DNA of 64,000 nt from Caulobacter sp. 602-1 (GCF_003931565.1 NZ_RRYI01000011.1:1-64000), one strand, 5' to 3'; positions 1 through 8,899 are shown, numbered from the stretch's first letter. Notes: a model not told the origin generated them from the letters alone. Translations and numbers: made by a program.

Positions 1-920
1 GCGACGTCGGACGACGAGGCGGCCAGTTGCTTGAGGCGCGACTGGGCGATGACCAGCTCGCCCACCCGGTCCATCAGTTCGTCCAGGCGCTCGGCCGGAA
101 CGCGGACGGTGTCGCCGGACTTTCCTCGCGCATCTTGCGAGGCGACGCGGCCAGCTTCGGCCGGGGCGTTGGCGGCGACGGGCGCGGCCTCTTCCTGGGC
201 GATGACGGCTTCGACGACCTCGGGTTTTTCGACGGCGGCGGCCGTCAGATCCTCGACCTCCAGCGTCATCTCGTCGATCACGAAGATGAAGACGTCGTCG
301 ATGGCGTCCCGGTCGTGCTTGGTGGTCAGCAGCACTTCCCAGGCCAGTCGGCACTCGGTTGGGGCCAGCTGGGCCAGCGGCGGGACGTCGTCGGTAATGA
401 CCCGCACGCGGGTATCGCCCAGGTCGCGCAGCTCGTCCAACAGCGGCAACGGGCGCGCCCCATTGATCAGGGCGTCGGCCGGCAGGCTGAAACGGATCTT
501 GAAGGTGTTGAGGCCCGGCTCGGCCGGCGCGGCGATCGGAGCCGCCTCGCCGCCGTCGATGGCCGCCTGCAGGTCGGCCAGCAGCGCTTCGCCGGCGCCG
601 TCGACGACGGGCGCGCCTTCGGCGAGAGCCCGCATGTGGTCCTGGGCGGCCAGGACCGCCGAGACCAGGCTCGGCGAAGCCGGCACCTCGCCCTTGCGGA
701 CGCGGTCGAAGGCGGTCTCGCAGTGGTGGGTGAAAGCGGCCAGGGCGTCGAAGCCGAACATGGCCCCGGAGCCCTTCAAGGTGTGCAGCCCCCGGAAGAT
801 GGTGTCGATGAGCGCGCGATCCCCCGGACGACGCGCCAAGTCGAGCAGACCCTGTTCGACCTGCTCCAGCAGCTCCTGGGCCTCCTGGCGGAACGTCTCG
901 ATGGGATCGAGGCCGCTCAT
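1..920 (-). CDS. cheA: Chemotaxis histidine kinase CheA (3' end outside window)
   Basis: N-terminal 306 residues of CheA, the cytoplasmic kinase that couples chemoreceptors to CheY. The HPt domain fills about residues 1-110 and carries the phospho-accepting His46 in the motif GLHTLKGSG. A CheY/CheB-binding (P2-like) segment covers roughly 150-220. The beginning of the dimerisation helix (VPAERLDELMDRVGELVIAQSRL) lies just before the edge, so the ATPase and CheW-like domains are off-window. Start is ATG at 920, overlapping the cheY stop by 4 bases (ATGA), which indicates translational coupling. Identification is confident from the HPt motif and P3 start. Confidence 0.93.
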   Translation of the reverse strand, partial: MSGLDPIETFRQEAQELLEQVEQGLLDLARRPGDRALIDTIFRGLHTLKGSGAMFGFDALAAFTHHCETAFDRVRKGEVPASPSLVSAVLAAQDHMRALAEGAPVVDGAGEALLADLQAAIDGGEAAPIAAPAEPGLNTFKIRFSLPADALINGARPLPLLDELRDLGDTRVRVITDDVPPLAQLAPTECRLAWEVLLTTKHDRDAIDDVFIFVIDEMTLEVEDLTAAAVEKPEVVEAVIAQEEAAPVAANAPAEAGRVASQDARGKSGDTVRVPAERLDELMDRVGELVIAQSRLKQLAASSSDV

Positions 921-1282
921 TTGGCGAGCACCTTCTTGACGACCCGCACCAGTTGTTCGGGATCGAAGGGCTTGGTCAGCCAGCCGGTCGCGCCGGCCGC
1001 CTTGGCCTGAGCCTTCACGTCGGCGTCGGATTCGGTGGTCAGGAACAGGATCGGCACGCCCGCGCCGGCCGGGCGCTGCCTCAGCTCGCGGATCATGGTC
1101 AGTCCGTCCATGATCGGCATGTTCAGGTCGGTGACGATCAGGTCGAAGCCGCCCGCCGAGGCCTTATCCAGGCCCTCGGCCCCATGGGCGGCCTCGGTGA
1201 CGCTGTAGCCTTCGCCGGTCAGGGCGATCTTGATAGCCGCGCGAATGGAGGCCGAGTCATCGACGGTGAGGATCGCAGTCAT
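917..1282 (-). CDS. cheY: Chemotaxis response regulator CheY
   Basis: Stand-alone receiver domain of 121 residues with no output domain. The acidic pocket (VDDS), the phosphorylatable Asp in TDLNMP (about residue 52), the Thr switch residue in FLTTES and the conserved Lys in TKPFDP are all present. In a che operon this protein would carry the phosphoryl group from CheA to the flagellar motor or act as a phosphate sink. It is sandwiched between the STAS gene and cheA with overlapping ends, so the three are co-transcribed. Several CheY paralogues are usual in this group, so which role this copy plays cannot be told from sequence. Confidence 0.93.
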   Translation of the reverse strand: MTAILTVDDSASIRAAIKIALTGEGYSVTEAAHGAEGLDKASAGGFDLIVTDLNMPIMDGLTMIRELRQRPAGAGVPILFLTTESDADVKAQAKAAGATGWLTKPFDPEQLVRVVKKVLAK

Positions 1283-1605
1283 TATTGGTTCGCCCCTTGA
1301 AGCCAGAAGTTCGTCCGATCCCGCTCTTCGGGATCCAGGAAACCACCTCGCTGCAGGACCTGCAGGACCGCGCCTTGCGCGGCCTTTCTCAACGCGATCG
1401 AGCGTTCACCTTCCGCGGCTGAGCGCCGAGCAGACTCGATCAGCTGAACGAAGGTCAAATCCACTTCTTCGAGGTCGTCGATTTCAATTGTGATGGAATT
1501 GTTCTGCTCGAGAGCCGCGAGCAAAATACCGTGCGCATCCGCAATATTTGAGATACTAACGTTACCCGAAAATCGGACAACCGAATCTTGAAACTCGTCT
1601 GACAC
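1282..1605 (-). CDS. STAS-domain protein of the chemotaxis operon
   Basis: Small soluble protein of about 107 residues with a STAS/anti-sigma-antagonist-like fold: a beta strand containing VVRFSGNVSI, then a hydrophobic strand ITIEIDDLEEVDLTFVQLIE that matches the family's central strand and helix. STAS proteins often open alphaproteobacterial che operons; the partner is unknown. I chose the GTG at 1605 (VSDEFQD) because it is preceded by a purine-rich GGGGGCG; a TTG at 1623 would add six residues. The usual phosphorylatable Ser of anti-sigma antagonists is replaced here by DLTF, so a phosphoswitch role is doubtful. Confidence 0.75.
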   Translation of the reverse strand: MSDEFQDSVVRFSGNVSISNIADAHGILLAALEQNNSITIEIDDLEEVDLTFVQLIESARRSAAEGERSIALRKAAQGAVLQVLQRGGFLDPEERDRTNFWLQGANQ

Positions 1606-1768
1606 TGTCGCCCCCGCGCACAAATATAGACCGTCAAATGAACGGAACTATACCTGCCACCTAAGGTGCAGTTGCCAGGCTTAAATTAAGGTAAACTCGG
1701 CAACCCCAAGGGCTGCGACATTATGTCCACAACGCGCGGTTCTTCGCGCATGCGATACGGTCGATCGC

Positions 1769-3583
1769 CTACAGCACGGCCTGCAGGGCGCCGAACAGGC
1801 TGGCGGCGGTGATCGGCTTCTGCAGGTGACGATCAGCTCCGGCCGCCAGGCTGGCGCGGACATGCTCGTCGCCAGCGTTGGCCGTCAGCATGAAGATCGG
1901 CCGGCGCTCCTGGCCGCCGGCGACTTCCAGGCGACGGATCTCGCTTACCGCCGAGAGACCGTCCATGACGGGCATCTGCATGTCCATCAGCACCACGTCG
2001 GGCCGCTCGACGAGGTAGGCGCGCACGGCCTCGAGACCGTTTTCGACGCAGGTCACCTCGGCGGCCTCGGCCAGCATCAGCTCCACGATACGACGATTGG
2101 CCGGGTGGTCGTCGGCGACGAGGACCCTTAGCGTCCGCTCCGCAGCCGCCGGGCTCGATCCTTGCGCGCCGCCGGCGACCGAGGGCGGCAGCGAGAGCTC
2201 GAACCAGAACCGCGCGCCGTGGCCCGGCGCGCTCTCGCAGTCCAGGACCCCACCCATCAGCGACACTAGGTCGCTAGAGATCGACAATCCCAGACCCATG
2301 CCGCCAAACTGGCGAGTGATCGAGGCGTCGGCCTGCTGGAAGCGCTCGAACAGACGCGCCTTCTCGGCGGTGTCGAAGCCGATGCCAGTGTCGGCGACCT
2401 CGAAGCGGACGCGATCTCCCGCCCCGAGAGTCGCCGTCAGCGTGATGGCGCCGCGTTCGGTGAACTTGATCGCGTTGCGCACCAGGTTGCCGATCACCTG
2501 ACCCAGGCGCACGCCGTCGCCGATCAGTTCGCCGTCCAGCTCCGGCGGCAGGACGAGCGAGAACTTGGCCTCGATCTCGCCCAGACTCAGTTGCGCCATC
2601 GCCGCGATAGACCGGAGAAGTTCTCCCAGATGGAACGGCCCATCGACGATGCGGACGCGGTCGCCCTCGATCTGCACGACGTCCAGCAGGTCGTCGAGCA
2701 GGCGCTCCAGCGTCCGGCCGGAGCCGCGGATCATGTCGACCAGCTCGCGCGCCTTCGGGTCGAGGGCGGCGCGGGCCAGTATGTCCGCTCCAGCGACGAT
2801 GCCGTGCAACGGCGTGCGGACTTCGTGGCTCATATTGGCCAGGAAGGCGCTCTTGGCCTGACTGGCGCGTTCGGCGGCGTCCAGCGCCACGCGCAGGGCC
2901 TTGGCCTGCTCCAGCCGCTCGGTGATCTCCTCGCCCAGGCAGATGACGTGGCGCGGTCCCTGGTCGTCGAAGGTGGCCAGCGACTTAATGTCGAACACAC
3001 CGCCGCCCAGCGCTGGCGGCATGACGACGCCAGCGGCGATGTGGGTCTCGCCCATCCGCAGAGCGTCCGGATCGCCGACCGCGACGGCCCTGGCCAAGTC
3101 CGGATCGAACAGCTCCTCGGGCGTGCGCCCCAAGGCGTCGTCGGCGTCGACGCCAAAGAGGGCTTCCGCCGCGCGGTTCCACAGCACGTAGCGGCGGCTC
3201 CGCGCCGACCTGACCATCAGGGGCGACGGGAGCGACTGGACGACCGACCGCATCAGCGCCTCGGCCTCCACCTCGGCGGTTGCGTCGTGCGAAACGGCGA
3301 CCAACGCGGTCACCGCGCCGTCCGCGTCGCAGACCGGAGCGATCGTGGTGTCGTGATAGGTGCGGGCCGCGCCGCCGCGGGCGTCGAACGTCCGGAACCG
3401 GGCCACCCGCCCCTCGGCGGCCGAGGCCAACGCGCGGTCGACGGAGAAGCGGTTCTGCTCAGGCCAGTAGTCGCGCCAGGGCTTTCCGCGCGCCTCGATC
3501 AGGGTGGCGCCGGCGAACGTCGCCGCAGCGTCATTCATGTGCTGAATGCGACCGTCCCGTTCCAGGCTCCAAAGACAGTTCAA
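1769..3583 (-). CDS. Hybrid sensor histidine kinase with two PAS domains and a receiver
   Basis: Predicted 604-residue cytosolic hybrid kinase without membrane segments. Order: PAS about 1-100, PAS about 108-225, HisKA with phospho-accepting His253 in NMSHEVRTPLHG, HATPase with N-box (NLVRNAIKF), G1 (DTGIGF) and G2 (GMGLGL) around 365-465, receiver about 485-604 with phosphorylatable Asp534 in LMDMQMP and Lys589. Start is TTG at 3583 with a GGGGGCG stretch upstream; the first PAS begins at once, and the next Met (residue 16) would cut into it. It sits just upstream of the che genes in the same direction, separated by an AT-rich gap of 163 bases, so it may or may not belong to chemotaxis. Signal unknown. 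Confidence 0.9.
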   Translation of the reverse strand: MNCLWSLERDGRIQHMNDAAATFAGATLIEARGKPWRDYWPEQNRFSVDRALASAAEGRVARFRTFDARGGAARTYHDTTIAPVCDADGAVTALVAVSHDATAEVEAEALMRSVVQSLPSPLMVRSARSRRYVLWNRAAEALFGVDADDALGRTPEELFDPDLARAVAVGDPDALRMGETHIAAGVVMPPALGGGVFDIKSLATFDDQGPRHVICLGEEITERLEQAKALRVALDAAERASQAKSAFLANMSHEVRTPLHGIVAGADILARAALDPKARELVDMIRGSGRTLERLLDDLLDVVQIEGDRVRIVDGPFHLGELLRSIAAMAQLSLGEIEAKFSLVLPPELDGELIGDGVRLGQVIGNLVRNAIKFTERGAITLTATLGAGDRVRFEVADTGIGFDTAEKARLFERFQQADASITRQFGGMGLGLSISSDLVSLMGGVLDCESAPGHGARFWFELSLPPSVAGGAQGSSPAAAERTLRVLVADDHPANRRIVELMLAEAAEVTCVENGLEAVRAYLVERPDVVLMDMQMPVMDGLSAVSEIRRLEVAGGQERRPIFMLTANAGDEHVRASLAAGADRHLQKPITAASLFGALQAVL

Positions 3584-3661
3584 CGCGCCGCCCCCGCGCG
3601 GCCCAGCCCGCGCTCGCTAATAGATAGCGCCCCGTGGCGTTAACGTCGGGTTGGCGGCCCG

Positions 3662-4012
3662 TCAGAGTCCGACGTCGCGGAAGCTGTCGACGATCGTCCG
3701 ACGCTCGCCGAGCTCGTAACGGGCATCGGCCAACGCCTTGAGCCGCACTTCGCGCTCCGCGGCCTCGGCCTGGGCCCGGCCCGCCGCCTGACGGGTCTCG
3801 GCCAGGCGCTCGCGGCTCAGGGCCAGCTCGGCCAGGATGCGATCGCGATCGGCCGCGAGGTCGCTGGCGATTTGCCGTGACTGGGCCAGGCGCGTCTCGG
3901 CGCCCAGCAGCCGTAGAACCAGGAACGCCACCGTCGGCAACAGCGCCACAGCGAGGATTTCCGCGAGGAGGCGAACGATCGGGCTGTCGAAAAGGCTCAG
4001 CAAGGCCAGCAT
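3662..4012 (-). CDS. Small membrane-anchored coiled-coil protein
   Basis: 116 residues: one hydrophobic segment at about 10-38, followed by an Arg/Glu/Ala-rich stretch (about 42-100) with the heptad-like pattern of a coiled coil. No enzymatic motif. Topology suggests a single inner-membrane anchor with a cytoplasmic or periplasmic coil. It lies directly upstream of the hybrid kinase (78-base gap), so it could be part of the same transcription unit, but nothing in the sequence proves a functional link. Unknown function. Confidence 0.65.
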   Translation of the reverse strand: MLALLSLFDSPIVRLLAEILAVALLPTVAFLVLRLLGAETRLAQSRQIASDLAADRDRILAELALSRERLAETRQAAGRAQAEAAEREVRLKALADARYELGERRTIVDSFRDVGL

Positions 4013-4188
4013 GTCTCGGTTCCGGTGCGTTGCGGGATCAGATGTTAAGGAGGACCCGAGCGGCCCCGCCGCTCAGGTCCTTCGCGACGGAGGCCATGCG
4101 CTCCGCGCACGCGGGCTTCCCTCGGCCCGTCGTCCCCAATGCCCCACACATCGGGAACGACGAGGTCGCGTCGCTGAAAGGCGGAAGA

Positions 4189-4383
4189 TCAGGCGCCCAG
4201 GCCCTGTTGAGGCTGGCCGCGGAGAGAGCCGACCGCGAAGTCCAGGATGTTGTGGACCACGTCGGGCAGTCGGTCGTCGGCCACGCCGTTTTCGCGGGCC
4301 CAAACGCGCAGGGCGTGGCGCAGGAAGGTCCGGCCGGTTTCCGGATTGGAAGGGGTGTCGGAGAGAACTTCGTCGAATTGCAC
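4189..4383 (-). CDS. Small hypothetical protein (64 aa)
   Basis: Short gene starting at GTG 4383 with a good Shine-Dalgarno (AGGAGCCGCGCC before GTG). The 64-residue product is alpha-helical and soluble, with RHALRVWARENGVADDRLPDVV in the middle. I do not recognise the family. It is separated from the cyclase operon upstream by a Rho-independent terminator (4433-4466) and so is probably a separate unit. A near-perfect palindrome (4402-4419) lies 19 bases before the start codon. Confidence 0.5.
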   Translation of the reverse strand: MQFDEVLSDTPSNPETGRTFLRHALRVWARENGVADDRLPDVVHNILDFAVGSLRGQPQQGLGA

Positions 4384-4401
4384 GGCGCGGCTCCTGTTTT
4401 G

Positions 4402-4419
4402 AGGTCGGATCTCCGACCT
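4402..4419. promoter_or_regulatory. Inverted repeat upstream of the 64-aa gene
   Basis: AGGTCGGA-TC-TCCGACCT: perfect 8-bp arms with a 2-base centre, 19 bases upstream of the GTG at 4383. It could be an operator or a 5'UTR hairpin of the small gene. The regulator is unknown. Confidence 0.45.
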
Positions 4420-4432
4420 GGCTGAGGCTTCG

Positions 4433-4466
4433 AAAAAGAGGACCCAGCCGGCGGGTGGCCGGGTCC
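4433..4466 (-). terminator. Rho-independent terminator of the TIR/cyclase operon
   Basis: On the minus strand a 10-bp stem (GGACCCGGCC / GGCTGGGTCC, one G-U pair) with a 7-base loop is followed by TCTTTTT. It lies about 200 bases past the cyclase stop codon. Confidence 0.75.
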
Positions 4467-4668
4467 CCAGTCGGTTCACGCGGCCTGCGATGGGCTTGAT
4501 CCAGGGAATGGGTTGCTGCCTGTCGCGGTCGACGGCTGAACCATGTTCGTGGAGGGGCGACATGGATGTGCGGATATGCACATCGGGAAAAATTACGGTT
4601 TTCCCGGGAAGGTTTACAATTGCGGCCATCGCGCCCTAGGCGTGCGATCGTTGAGCGCTTGAGCGCGT

Positions 4669-6408
4669 CTAGAGCGCACGCGACAGGCTGAAGATCGGAG
4701 TCGCCGGGAAGCCCTTGCGCCCCTGGGTGCGGCCGACATAGCCACAGCGAACGCGGTCGCCGTGAAAGGTCGCCAACGCCCCGGCGAGGGCTTCGCTGAC
4801 ATAAGCCGAGCCCGGCGCGACGTCCGGCTCGATACGGGCGGCCACCACGACGTGGGCGCCGATCACCGCCGGAGCCTTGGTCAACGGATTGGTCCGCAGA
4901 TGGACGGGGCCGTAGTGGCCGCCTATGCGCAGGCCAAGGCCGCGCGGCAGGCCCAGGGCCTTCAGGTCCAGCGTCCGATGGGCCTCCAGCAGCGCCAGCG
5001 CCGCCAGGGCCGCGTCGATCGGCCGGTCGAAGACAAGGAACAGCCCGTCGCCCCAGGTCTCGATGTGACACGGCGGCTCGGCCAGCCCCTCGACCGTCTC
5101 GGCCATGCGCCCCATCACGCCCTCGATGAAGGCCGGGATCTGGTCGTCGCGGAGTGCGCCGAAGCCCTGGACGTCGGCGAACAGCATGGCCTTCATCGCC
5201 CGCCGCTCGTCCCTCGCCGACGGCGCCGCCCAGCGTGACGGACAGGGCGGCGGACGCTGCACCTCGATGACCGCGAGCCGCCTTTCGCTGCCCCGCCAAT
5301 AGGCCATGTCCGCCGAGACGCCGGCCGGGCCGGGCGCGACGTACCCGTCCCAGACGGCCAGCTGGATCGCCTCGGTCGACAGGGTCTCGGCGCGCAATAC
5401 CGCGCAACCCATGGCGAACTGGCTGGAATAGGCGAAGACCTGCTCATCGCCGCGATAGGGGTCCTGAGAGGCGTAGCGGATCGAGGTGGCGCGCGCGAGA
5501 CAGCGTTCGAAGCGCGGGACCCAGTCCTCGCCAAACGGCGCCACCGACACCTCTACGAACGAGGCGAGGCTCACGGGCAGGACGACATGCAGTTCGCCGC
5601 CAGCGTCCAGCAGCGCCTCGGCGAAGAGGATGTCCGCGCCTGCCGCAAGGCCGCCATAGGCGAAACCGACGCGCTGCTCGCGTAGCACGCGGTCGATACG
5701 CTGGCGCAACGCGTCTTCGGGCAGGCTGGTGATGTGACCGGTGAAGTGCGCGCAGAGCGGCGGCCGGAAGGGCGCCAGCCAATCGGGATCCACGCCGGTC
5801 TCGCGGCACAGCATCTCCAGTTGACGCAGGGTCGAGGCGTGGGCGGCGTAGGCTGAGGGCGCGGACGCCATGGCGGCCGCCAGGGTCTCGCGCGCGGCGT
5901 CCTGGTCGCCGATCAGAAACCAGGCCTCGGCGCGGCTGGCGGCGTCATAGTAGGCGCCCTCGCCTTCCAGGCCCGGCGTGGGCGGCGTCGCCAGCACCGC
6001 CGAGGCGCGCGCGGCGGCTCCGGCGCGGTCGCCGGCCACAAGGGCGAGGGTCGCGGCGTTGACGGCGCCGTAGAGCCCGCCGAAGCGGCGGGACAAGGCC
6101 TCGTATCGGCGGAGCGAGGCCTTGGCGAAAGCGATACGGCGCGGTCCGCGCGCCGCCAGGGCGACATCCTTCAGAAGGCGCGCGCCCAAGGCGACGGCGT
6201 CCGCATGGTCGTCCGCGTCGGCCAGGCCAAGGCGCACATATTCGGCCCGCGCGAAATCGACGGCCCCGGCGCGCGCCAGACAGAGCACAGCGGTGTAGGC
6301 GATCTCACGCGCGTCTTCCCCCGCCTCGAGGGCGGCATGGGCGATATCGTAGGCGGCCAGAATCTCGCCGCGCCGGATCAGCGCGGCGACTTGCTCGCGG
6401 TCGAACAC
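4669..6408 (-). CDS. Helical-repeat / SLOG-like / class III nucleotide cyclase fusion
   Basis: 579 residues, no membrane segment. Residues 1-205 are Ala-rich helices resembling TPR-type repeats. Residues about 215-350 look like a SLOG/LOG Rossmann domain: FTGHI, then the glycine-rich GGLAAGADILFAEALL and HVVLP. Residues about 405-545 are a class III cyclase domain with both metal-binding aspartates, D412 in FADVQGF and D454 in TWGDGLFLVF, and the conserved Arg in VAARIE. The position that is Lys in adenylate cyclases is Glu450, and the transition-state Asn is replaced by Val, so the product nucleotide is uncertain. It is the last gene of the TIR operon (11-base gap). SLOG domains are known from nucleotide-based conflict systems; a role making a signal nucleotide is inferred. 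Confidence 0.8.
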   Translation of the reverse strand: MFDREQVAALIRRGEILAAYDIAHAALEAGEDAREIAYTAVLCLARAGAVDFARAEYVRLGLADADDHADAVALGARLLKDVALAARGPRRIAFAKASLRRYEALSRRFGGLYGAVNAATLALVAGDRAGAAARASAVLATPPTPGLEGEGAYYDAASRAEAWFLIGDQDAARETLAAAMASAPSAYAAHASTLRQLEMLCRETGVDPDWLAPFRPPLCAHFTGHITSLPEDALRQRIDRVLREQRVGFAYGGLAAGADILFAEALLDAGGELHVVLPVSLASFVEVSVAPFGEDWVPRFERCLARATSIRYASQDPYRGDEQVFAYSSQFAMGCAVLRAETLSTEAIQLAVWDGYVAPGPAGVSADMAYWRGSERRLAVIEVQRPPPCPSRWAAPSARDERRAMKAMLFADVQGFGALRDDQIPAFIEGVMGRMAETVEGLAEPPCHIETWGDGLFLVFDRPIDAALAALALLEAHRTLDLKALGLPRGLGLRIGGHYGPVHLRTNPLTKAPAVIGAHVVVAARIEPDVAPGSAYVSEALAGALATFHGDRVRCGYVGRTQGRKGFPATPIFSLSRAL

Positions 6409-6419
6409 CGCCTCGACGG

Positions 6420-6836
6420 TCAGGCCTTGCTACCCTCGATGTGGCCCGTGCCATTCTCGATGACCGGATCGAGATTGATCAGCTGGCCATGCGAGTCCAT
6501 CATCAAAAGGCTGTAGGTATACTCGCCCATCCGCGCGCACTCGTAGATGATCTTGAAGCGCGAGCGCGGGCTGTCCTCGCCGTCAATGCCGTAGGGAACC
6601 CAGACAAAGCTGGAGAAATTCACCCCGTAGTCACGGTCGATCTCGATCGGACGACGCTGGAAGCTCCAGCCGGCGTTGATCAGTTGATCGCTGAGCGTAA
6701 ACACGAGCAGGCAGCGCTCGGTCAAGTCCAGTTTCAGCCGAGTAGGCATGGCTGGATCGACGAAATTCATAAAATTGTAGTGTTCGTCGAGGCCGATGAC
6801 CAGTTTGACGATCTTTTCAGGTTCAGATTCGCTCAT
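6420..6836 (-). CDS. Small beta-rich protein encoded between TIR and cyclase genes
   Basis: 138 residues, unrecognised. Alternating hydrophobic/polar strands suggest a beta-sandwich, and the C-terminal part carries the pattern YSLLMMDSHG...NLDPVIEN. No signal peptide or membrane segment. It lies 17 bases after the TIR gene and 11 bases before the cyclase gene, so the three are almost surely co-transcribed. The first 120 bases of the window lines covering its 5' end are about 46% G+C, far below the surroundings, which suggests a different evolutionary origin or recent acquisition. Possibly an adaptor or effector-regulator of the cluster; that is inference from position only. Confidence 0.7.
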   Translation of the reverse strand: MSESEPEKIVKLVIGLDEHYNFMNFVDPAMPTRLKLDLTERCLLVFTLSDQLINAGWSFQRRPIEIDRDYGVNFSSFVWVPYGIDGEDSPRSRFKIIYECARMGEYTYSLLMMDSHGQLINLDPVIENGTGHIEGSKA

Positions 6837-6853
6837 TTAACTCTCTCCCGACT

Positions 6854-8866
6854 TCAAATTCCACCAGAAGGCGAATCTCGCCAAAAAGCAAGGAAGGCGG
6901 GGTGTTCGTAGCCTTGTTTTTTGAGTAGGCGCACGATGCTTCCAGCTTGGCTGCGCGCCCCCGTCGCCAGATAGGCGCGCGCCAGGACGTCGCGACTGGC
7001 CAGCGACATCGACGCCAGCTTGGGGCTCAACACGGACACCGCCTCCGAAGCCTGGCCCTGGGCGAACCGCGCGAAGCCTTCCAGCTCGGCGGTCTCCTCC
7101 GGCTTGCCGGCCTTCAGCGCCGTCAGGAGCGCCGCCGCCAGGTCGCGCGACCTCCCCGGGTCGCCGCCCTCCTGCGCCAGGATGATCGCCTGTCTGGCGA
7201 GACGCCCTTCCAGGTCGGCCCGCCAGACCTTCTCCTTCTCGCTGGCGTTCAGCTCGGCAAGGCTGGCCGCCGCCCCCGCGTACGCTGCGCGGGCTTCGGC
7301 CAGATGGCCCGACCAGCAGGCGATCTCGACCGCGTCCAGTTGCCCGACCACCAGATACTCACGCCAGCGCGCATTGCTGGGGTCCAGGGCCGACAGGGTA
7401 TGGAGGCGGCGCAGGCTGGCCTCCGATCGCGCGCGGGCCTGCGCCAGGCGCCCCAGATCCACTTCCAGCCGCGCCAGCGCCAGCTGCATCGCCACGTCCT
7501 TGGCCGCCAGGCGCTTGTCGGCCGGATCGGCCGCCGCCGCCCGCGCCAGCAGGTTGGCGGCCCGCTCGCGCTCGACGAAGGCCTCGCGAGGCCGGCCCAG
7601 GCGCAGCAGGGAGTCGGCCGCCCAAGCCTGGCTGTTGGTCGCGTCGGCGATGCGGGTCTTGTCGTTTGGCGCCCGGGCCAGTTCCGCGCCAAACACCTCC
7701 AAGGCGCCGCGGAAGGCCGCCAGGGCTTCCTCGGGCCGTCCCCGTTCGAACAGCAGCGTGCCGAGATTGCTGCGGGCGTAACCGACCTCGACCCGCCATT
7801 CCGCGCGGTTGGGATCCAGCTTGACCAGGCGCTGTGCCAGTTCGTCGTAGTGCTTGAGGCCTTCCTCGGCCTTCAAGAAATCGCCGCGCCGCCACTGCAC
7901 GTAGGCCAGCCAGAAGACGTTCTGGGCCTCGTCGAAGATGCGGTCGCCGTTCTTGGGATCGCGCGCCGCCAGGGCGTGGGTGGTCGCCGCCGCCTGACCG
8001 AAGGCGTCCTCCGCGCCGGCCAGGTCGCCGCGCTGCTCGCGGATCGTGCCCAGCAGGGTCTGGGCCTTGGCGCGCTGGGCCAGGGCCTTGTCGTCGAGGC
8101 GGTCCGTGCGCGACTTGCCGTAGTAGGCCAGCACCTTGGCGCTGACCCCGTCCAGCAGATCAAGGCGACCTACGGGCTCCAGTTGCTGGCGCAGGTCGCC
8201 CAGCATGTAGGCCACCAGCGCCTCGGTCTCGTCGCGCTGCTCACGGGCGATCTGGCGCGACTTCAGCGTGACCACGGTCATGGCGCCCATGCCCACGGTC
8301 ACGGCCATCGCCACGGTGGTGAACGCCGCCATAACCCGCAGACGGCGACGCGCGTCGCGCTGCACCAGCCGGTCGAGGCTGACACCGAGCAGGCGGGCGG
8401 CGATCTTCAACCGGGCCAGGCGCTTGCCGTCGGCGTCGGGCCGCAGATCGACGGCCAGCGGCTCGACGCCCGCCGGCAAGGCCGCACGCAGCGAAGGCGG
8501 CAGGATTTCGCCCAGCGCGGTCGTGGGCGGCGTATCGGGCGTGATCACGCAGAGGATTCGTTCGGGGCCTCCGCCCGTCAGGAAGTAGGCCACCTCCTGG
8601 TCCACCCACCGCGAGGCGGCGGAGGCGGACGAGCACAGCACGATCAGCGCGTCGGACAGGTCCAGCGCATCGCGAATGACCTGGTTGAGGTTGGCCGATG
8701 CGCTCAGCTCGTCCCGATCGCGGAATATGGGACGCAAGGACCGGTCGGCGCTCGCCAGGGCGCGCGGCGCGCGATAGGTCTCAAGCGCCCGATGCAGCCA
8801 CTCGGCGGCTTTGCGGTCGCGGTGACTATAGCTGATAAAGGCCTTGTACCGCTGTCGGCTATTCAT
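6854..8866 (-). CDS. TIR domain - transmembrane - TPR protein
   Basis: 670 residues. N-terminal TIR domain (about 5-125) with KAFISYSHRDRKAAEWL, FRDRDELSASANL and SRWVDQEVAYFL; the Glu of the last motif (residue 91) is the position of the catalytic Glu in NAD-cleaving TIRs. One membrane helix (about 178-200) follows, then TPR-like helical repeats to the end. TIR proteins of this type hydrolyse NAD+ or act as signalling scaffolds. ATG at 8866 is preferred over GTG at 8878 because it has GGGGCG upstream and leads straight into the domain. First gene of a three-gene operon with the SLOG/cyclase fusion, and divergent from a CRP-type regulator with a gap of only 33 bases. Confidence 0.85.
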   Translation of the reverse strand: MNSRQRYKAFISYSHRDRKAAEWLHRALETYRAPRALASADRSLRPIFRDRDELSASANLNQVIRDALDLSDALIVLCSSASAASRWVDQEVAYFLTGGGPERILCVITPDTPPTTALGEILPPSLRAALPAGVEPLAVDLRPDADGKRLARLKIAARLLGVSLDRLVQRDARRRLRVMAAFTTVAMAVTVGMGAMTVVTLKSRQIAREQRDETEALVAYMLGDLRQQLEPVGRLDLLDGVSAKVLAYYGKSRTDRLDDKALAQRAKAQTLLGTIREQRGDLAGAEDAFGQAAATTHALAARDPKNGDRIFDEAQNVFWLAYVQWRRGDFLKAEEGLKHYDELAQRLVKLDPNRAEWRVEVGYARSNLGTLLFERGRPEEALAAFRGALEVFGAELARAPNDKTRIADATNSQAWAADSLLRLGRPREAFVERERAANLLARAAAADPADKRLAAKDVAMQLALARLEVDLGRLAQARARSEASLRRLHTLSALDPSNARWREYLVVGQLDAVEIACWSGHLAEARAAYAGAAASLAELNASEKEKVWRADLEGRLARQAIILAQEGGDPGRSRDLAAALLTALKAGKPEETAELEGFARFAQGQASEAVSVLSPKLASMSLASRDVLARAYLATGARSQAGSIVRLLKKQGYEHPAFLAFWRDSPSGGI

Positions 8867-8899
8867 GCGTCGCCCCACTCGACGGCAGGAGCGTACCCG

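Noticed and set aside
6947..8899. Long plus-strand frame preceding the CRP-family start
   Set aside because: It lies antisense to the TIR-TPR gene and is low-complexity; the CRP domain begins at ATG 8900 with its own RBS.
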